Origin: Acidimicrobiales bacterium
GTDB lineage: Bacteria > Actinomycetota > Acidimicrobiia > Acidimicrobiales > Poriferisodalaceae
Assembly: GCA_030749275.1 (NCBI GenBank)
Contig: JASMKJ010000263.1
Coordinates: 1 to 7,441, forward strand
Length of the DNA: 7,441 nucleotides
Reading direction: 5' to 3'
The notes under the pieces were generated by a model. It did not search any database, was not told the DNA's origin, and saw only the letters and a list, made by a program, of their open reading frames with translations. Below, in pieces: positions 5,185 to 7,441 of this stretch (positions are counted from its first letter, which is position 1; every line of letters begins with the position of its first letter). A program made the translations under genes and the position numbers.

Positions 5185-6497
5185 GACAAGCCCATCCAAC
5201 CGATCGTGAGAACCAATGCTGCTGCTCCTCCAAGGTCCACAGAACTTGTTACGAGGGGCATTCCGTAGGTGTCAGGGTCAACTCCAGCTCGCACAGCAAG
5301 TGCTGTGCCGTAGTAGCCGATGGCTCCGGCAAGCACGGTGGCAATGGTCCCACCAATCGTAGAAATCCAAACCAGAGAAACTGTTCCGGGTGATTCAAAC
5401 CCAAACACCAGACTCGCTACCTGAGCTAGCAGTCCATTCAGGATTAAGACGGGTAACGCGAAAGCTAGGCCCGCTATCAAGTCTCGACGGGCAAGCCGAC
5501 CAGGGATCGCGGTCGGGTCGATAACGCCAAGATGAAACTTAGAAGAAAGTCGTCCCGACAAAATTCCTCCAATGGCCCCCGCTGTGGCAAGGCAGGCTGG
5601 AACCAAAATCAACATTGCTCGATTGGCAACAAAGGCCGATAGTTCATGTTCGATCACCACACCAGCAACTACAAGCAAGATTCCAGTGGTAAGGAGAATG
5701 GGTAGAGATTCGATCATGACCTGTCGCACAAGGACCAACATTGTGCGACGACTCCACCAAAGGCTTACGGCGGTCAAGAGAAGCAGCATCGTCGCAAGAA
5801 TCTTTGACAAAACGGTGATGTCCAGTAAAAAACTGGCGACAAGGAGTGCCGGAAGGGTCACAACATCACCCACTGCGGATACGAGCGGCGCGTTCACGTC
5901 GTCTAAATCCCACCCGCGCTCCGCCGATCGAGCAGCCAAGGCCAGGGTCACGGCGATCAACACCACAAAAGAAAGCAAAGCACCAACTGCCGACAGCACC
6001 AATAGATCGGTAAACGCGATCACAGAGTCGAGTCCAAAGATCGGCGACAAGATTTTCGTCAGGACCGCCAACGCCACCGCTGTAACCAGAGAGAGAACTC
6101 CACAGGCGAACACATTCTGCATTACCAAAGTTTCGGGTCGACGGGACATACGGAAGGTTCCTGCGTGAATGGAAGTCGCTAACCGACTCCCCAGTGCTCC
6201 GAAAATGTTGCCCCGCATCCCAATTGCCGCCGGCACCAAGACGAGAAGCCCTGGATATCGTTCGAGGGTTCCTGTCATGGCCGCCAATAAACCGCCCGCC
6301 ACGACCGCAGTGACGCTGCTGAAGCCCAAAGCGACCAAACTTTGGCGTATACCGACCCTGTCGGGGCCAAGTAAATCGCGAACCCGCGCTGATCGTCGAA
6401 CTCGAAAACGCGACCCTTCCTTTCGGTCACGACTGGGCAGTCGCGGCGAAATAGGGAGAAGGCGCATGGCTCTAGGGTGGCACTTAGGCGACCCCAA
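5181..6497 (-). CDS. MgtE/SLC41-type divalent cation permease, two-repeat, no CBS domains
   Basis: 438 residues. A basic cytosolic N-terminus (1-48) leads into about ten hydrophobic segments arranged as two homologous repeats. Repeat 1 has LLVLVPAAIGMRGNIFGALG (84-103) and DDVNAPLVSAVGDVVTLPAL (199-218). Repeat 2 has MLILVPACLATAGAIGGILS (295-314) and DPDTYGMPLVTSSVDLGG (407-424). The aligned Asp211 and Asp421 occupy the position of the ion-binding Asp of the MgtE pore. Family knowledge: MgtE/SLC41 proteins move Mg2+ or related divalent cations, and classical MgtE gates through an N-terminal helical domain plus two CBS domains, which are absent here. It resembles the archaeal COG1824-like permeases. 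The TTG start at 6497 is chosen because AAGGAGG lies 6 bases upstream; the ATG at 6467 has no SD. It follows the lipoprotein gene by 34 bases. Mg2+ is likely but other divalent ions are possible. Confidence 0.88.
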   Translation of the reverse strand: MGSPKCHPRAMRLLPISPRLPSRDRKEGSRFRVRRSARVRDLLGPDRVGIRQSLVALGFSSVTAVVAGGLLAAMTGTLERYPGLLVLVPAAIGMRGNIFGALGSRLATSIHAGTFRMSRRPETLVMQNVFACGVLSLVTAVALAVLTKILSPIFGLDSVIAFTDLLVLSAVGALLSFVVLIAVTLALAARSAERGWDLDDVNAPLVSAVGDVVTLPALLVASFLLDITVLSKILATMLLLLTAVSLWWSRRTMLVLVRQVMIESLPILLTTGILLVVAGVVIEHELSAFVANRAMLILVPACLATAGAIGGILSGRLSSKFHLGVIDPTAIPGRLARRDLIAGLAFALPVLILNGLLAQVASLVFGFESPGTVSLVWISTIGGTIATVLAGAIGYYGTALAVRAGVDPDTYGMPLVTSSVDLGGAAALVLTIGWMGLS

Positions 6498-6503
6498 AAC
6501 AGG

Positions 6504-6510
6504 CCTCCTT
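6504..6510 (-). promoter_or_regulatory. strong Shine-Dalgarno deciding a TTG start for the permease
   Basis: On the minus strand AAGGAGG occupies 6510-6504, followed by a 6-base spacer (CCTGTT) and TTG at 6497-6495. It is the best ribosome-binding site in the window and lies in the 34-base gap after the lipoprotein stop. The next in-frame ATG (6467) has only CACCCTAGAGCC before it. Confidence 0.75.
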
Positions 6511-6531
6511 TTCTTTTGGATCTCGAATTCG

Positions 6532-7137
6532 TTAGATCGATGTGCCAGCTAGACGTTTCATAGCGGCAGAAAGCTCGCGGGGACCAAGGTTTCCGCTGAT
6601 ACGAAACGCGACGGTCCCATCGGCCTCAATGAACACGAAATATGGGACTGATGTCGTGCCGAAGGCATCCGCCACCGCCATGGAGGGAGTGTCGGGAATG
6701 ACTGGATGTCTCCATCCCTCATTCTTAAGCCACGTGGCGGGAGGATGATTTCCACGTTCGGGTGCTTCAAAGGTCGAAATGGCAATCAAATCGATATTCC
6801 CCGGCAATTCATTGGCCAGAAGCCATTCGGTGAGCGCCGCTACTTCTCGCTGGCAGTGCGGACACCAATGAGCGAAGAACGCCACGACAAGTGGCCGCTC
6901 GGTCGGTGCCACGTGAACTATTTCACCCGTCAGCAGGTCCCGGCCAGTAGCAGAGGGGGCCAACTTTCCTATCGCCGAATCGTTTTCGGTCCCGTCAAAC
7001 GGGGCTAACGCCCTCCCCTCTACAAGGGATTCGGTAATCGCTTCTTCAGTTTCCACAAGGGGTGCCTGGTTTGATTCGCCGCGGCAAGCTCCGGCAATCA
7101 ACATGGCCACTATCAGTGCAGGGAGGAGCCAACGCAT
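6532..7137 (-). CDS. thioredoxin-fold (TlpA/redoxin-like) lipoprotein with WCPHC site
   Basis: 201 residues from the ATG at 7137; a GTG directly before it at 7140 would add one, but GAAG with a 5-base spacer favours the ATG. The N-terminus is a lipoprotein signal: MRWLLPALIVAMLIAGAC, with lipobox IAGAC and lipidated Cys18, so the mature protein should be anchored outside the cytoplasmic membrane. An acidic linker (about 25-60) leads to a thioredoxin fold: APSATGRDLLTGEIV (60-74, a redoxin-type start), VVAFFAHWCPHCQREVAAL (84-102) with redox Cys92 and Cys95, and TTSVPYFVFIEADG (161-174) with cis-Pro165. CPHC is the DsbA-type dipeptide rather than the usual TlpA/ResA CPxC variants, which hints at thiol oxidation or disulfide exchange; direction cannot be read from sequence. 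It lies 18 bases after the thioesterase gene and 34 before the permease, probably in one operon. Confidence 0.9.
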   Translation of the reverse strand: MRWLLPALIVAMLIAGACRGESNQAPLVETEEAITESLVEGRALAPFDGTENDSAIGKLAPSATGRDLLTGEIVHVAPTERPLVVAFFAHWCPHCQREVAALTEWLLANELPGNIDLIAISTFEAPERGNHPPATWLKNEGWRHPVIPDTPSMAVADAFGTTSVPYFVFIEADGTVAFRISGNLGPRELSAAMKRLAGTSI

Positions 7138-7155
7138 CACGACTTCGACGTTAAT

Positions 7156-7441
7156 TCACGAACGTCCACGGAACTGAGGACCTACAAATTCCCACTTTCC
7201 GACCATGTCATCAGACCGCGGAAGCAGGACCGCGAGTTGACGTGAAAGAACTAGTAGTTGCCCGTCAGGCGACCAGATCTCGCCTGTTTCGTCGATAAAG
7301 CCCTCGCGACCGGAGAGTTGCCTAAACACCGCTACGCAATAAGCGTCGTCACTCATTTCCAATGTTCTGGGATCAGTTCGAAACTGCACTGTTAGCTCAA
7401 GGGTCGGGGCGTGCACGGCAAAATCGGTGTGCGCCATAATT
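7156..7441 (-). CDS. acyl-CoA thioesterase (TesB-like), C-terminal part
   Basis: The frame is open to the right edge, so the N-terminal part lies outside the window; the Met at 7437 is probably internal because the preceding codon (ATT) continues the frame. The visible ~94 residues match the C-terminal hotdog half of TesB-like thioesterase family proteins: TLELTVQFRT (res 12-21 from that Met), then FRQLSGREGFIDETGEIWSP (38-57) and DGQLLVLSRQLAVLLP (58-73), the typical glycine, Asp-Glu-x-Gly-x-x-Trp and SRQLA pattern. Full proteins of this type are about 260-290 residues with two hotdog domains and hydrolyse acyl-CoA to free acid and CoA. The substrate cannot be told from this fragment. It is the first visible gene of the minus-strand cluster and ends 18 bases before the lipoprotein start. 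Confidence 0.82.
   Translation of the reverse strand, partial: IMAHTDFAVHAPTLELTVQFRTDPRTLEMSDDAYCVAVFRQLSGREGFIDETGEIWSPDGQLLVLSRQLAVLLPRSDDMVGKWEFVGPQFRGRS

Noticed and set aside
5572..6552. Two long plus-strand frames in the same phase, split by one stop, opposite the permease
   Set aside because: They are antisense to the permease membrane core; their Ser/Thr/Arg/Lys-rich composition is what the complement of hydrophobic codons gives, and no domain is recognisable.

Overview
The window looks like part of an actinobacterial chromosome, most likely a moderate-GC (about 50-55% by eye), aquatic or marine member of the Acidimicrobiia type. This is an inference. It rests on a mycothiol S-conjugate amidase (Mca), since mycothiol is essentially confined to Actinobacteria, on an F420-dependent luciferase-like oxidoreductase, on a steroid-type thiolase, and on TesB-like and SCP2-like lipid genes. 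No mobile element, CRISPR array, tRNA or rRNA was seen.

Layout. On the minus strand at the left edge is an F420-dependent LLM oxidoreductase (1-967), whose C-terminal end runs off the window. A 402-base gap follows, holding one likely small gene on the plus strand (1100-1267), a possible 26-codon leader ORF on the minus strand and two small hairpins. A FadA5-like 3-ketoacyl-CoA thiolase (1370-2536) is the only large plus-strand gene. It converges, with 30 bases between stops, on a compact minus-strand cluster. Read 5'->3' from the right edge, that cluster is: C-terminal part of a TesB-like acyl-CoA thioesterase (7156-7441); thioredoxin-fold lipoprotein with a WCPHC site (6532-7137); two-repeat MgtE/SLC41-type cation permease (5181-6497, TTG start with a perfect Shine-Dalgarno); possible 35-residue microprotein overlapping both neighbours (5077-5184); tandem PhoU/RCK_C regulator (3861-5084); Mca (2944-3807); and a small SCP2-like protein (2567-2944) coupled to Mca by TGATG.

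How the genes may work together. The most interesting unit is the permease plus tandem PhoU-RCK_C protein. The permease has the duplicated MgtE membrane core but none of the cytosolic N/CBS gating domains of classical MgtE. The next large gene encodes a soluble protein with two PhoU-like helical bundles and two RCK_C (TrkA_C) domains. The twofold repeats of the two proteins match, which suggests a transporter with its ligand sensor encoded in trans. Around it lie thiol-redox or detoxification genes (Mca, thioredoxin-like lipoprotein) and lipid or acyl-CoA genes (thiolase, thioesterase, SCP2, LLM oxidoreductase), consistent with sterol or branched-lipid catabolism. The lipid link is by content and proximity only.
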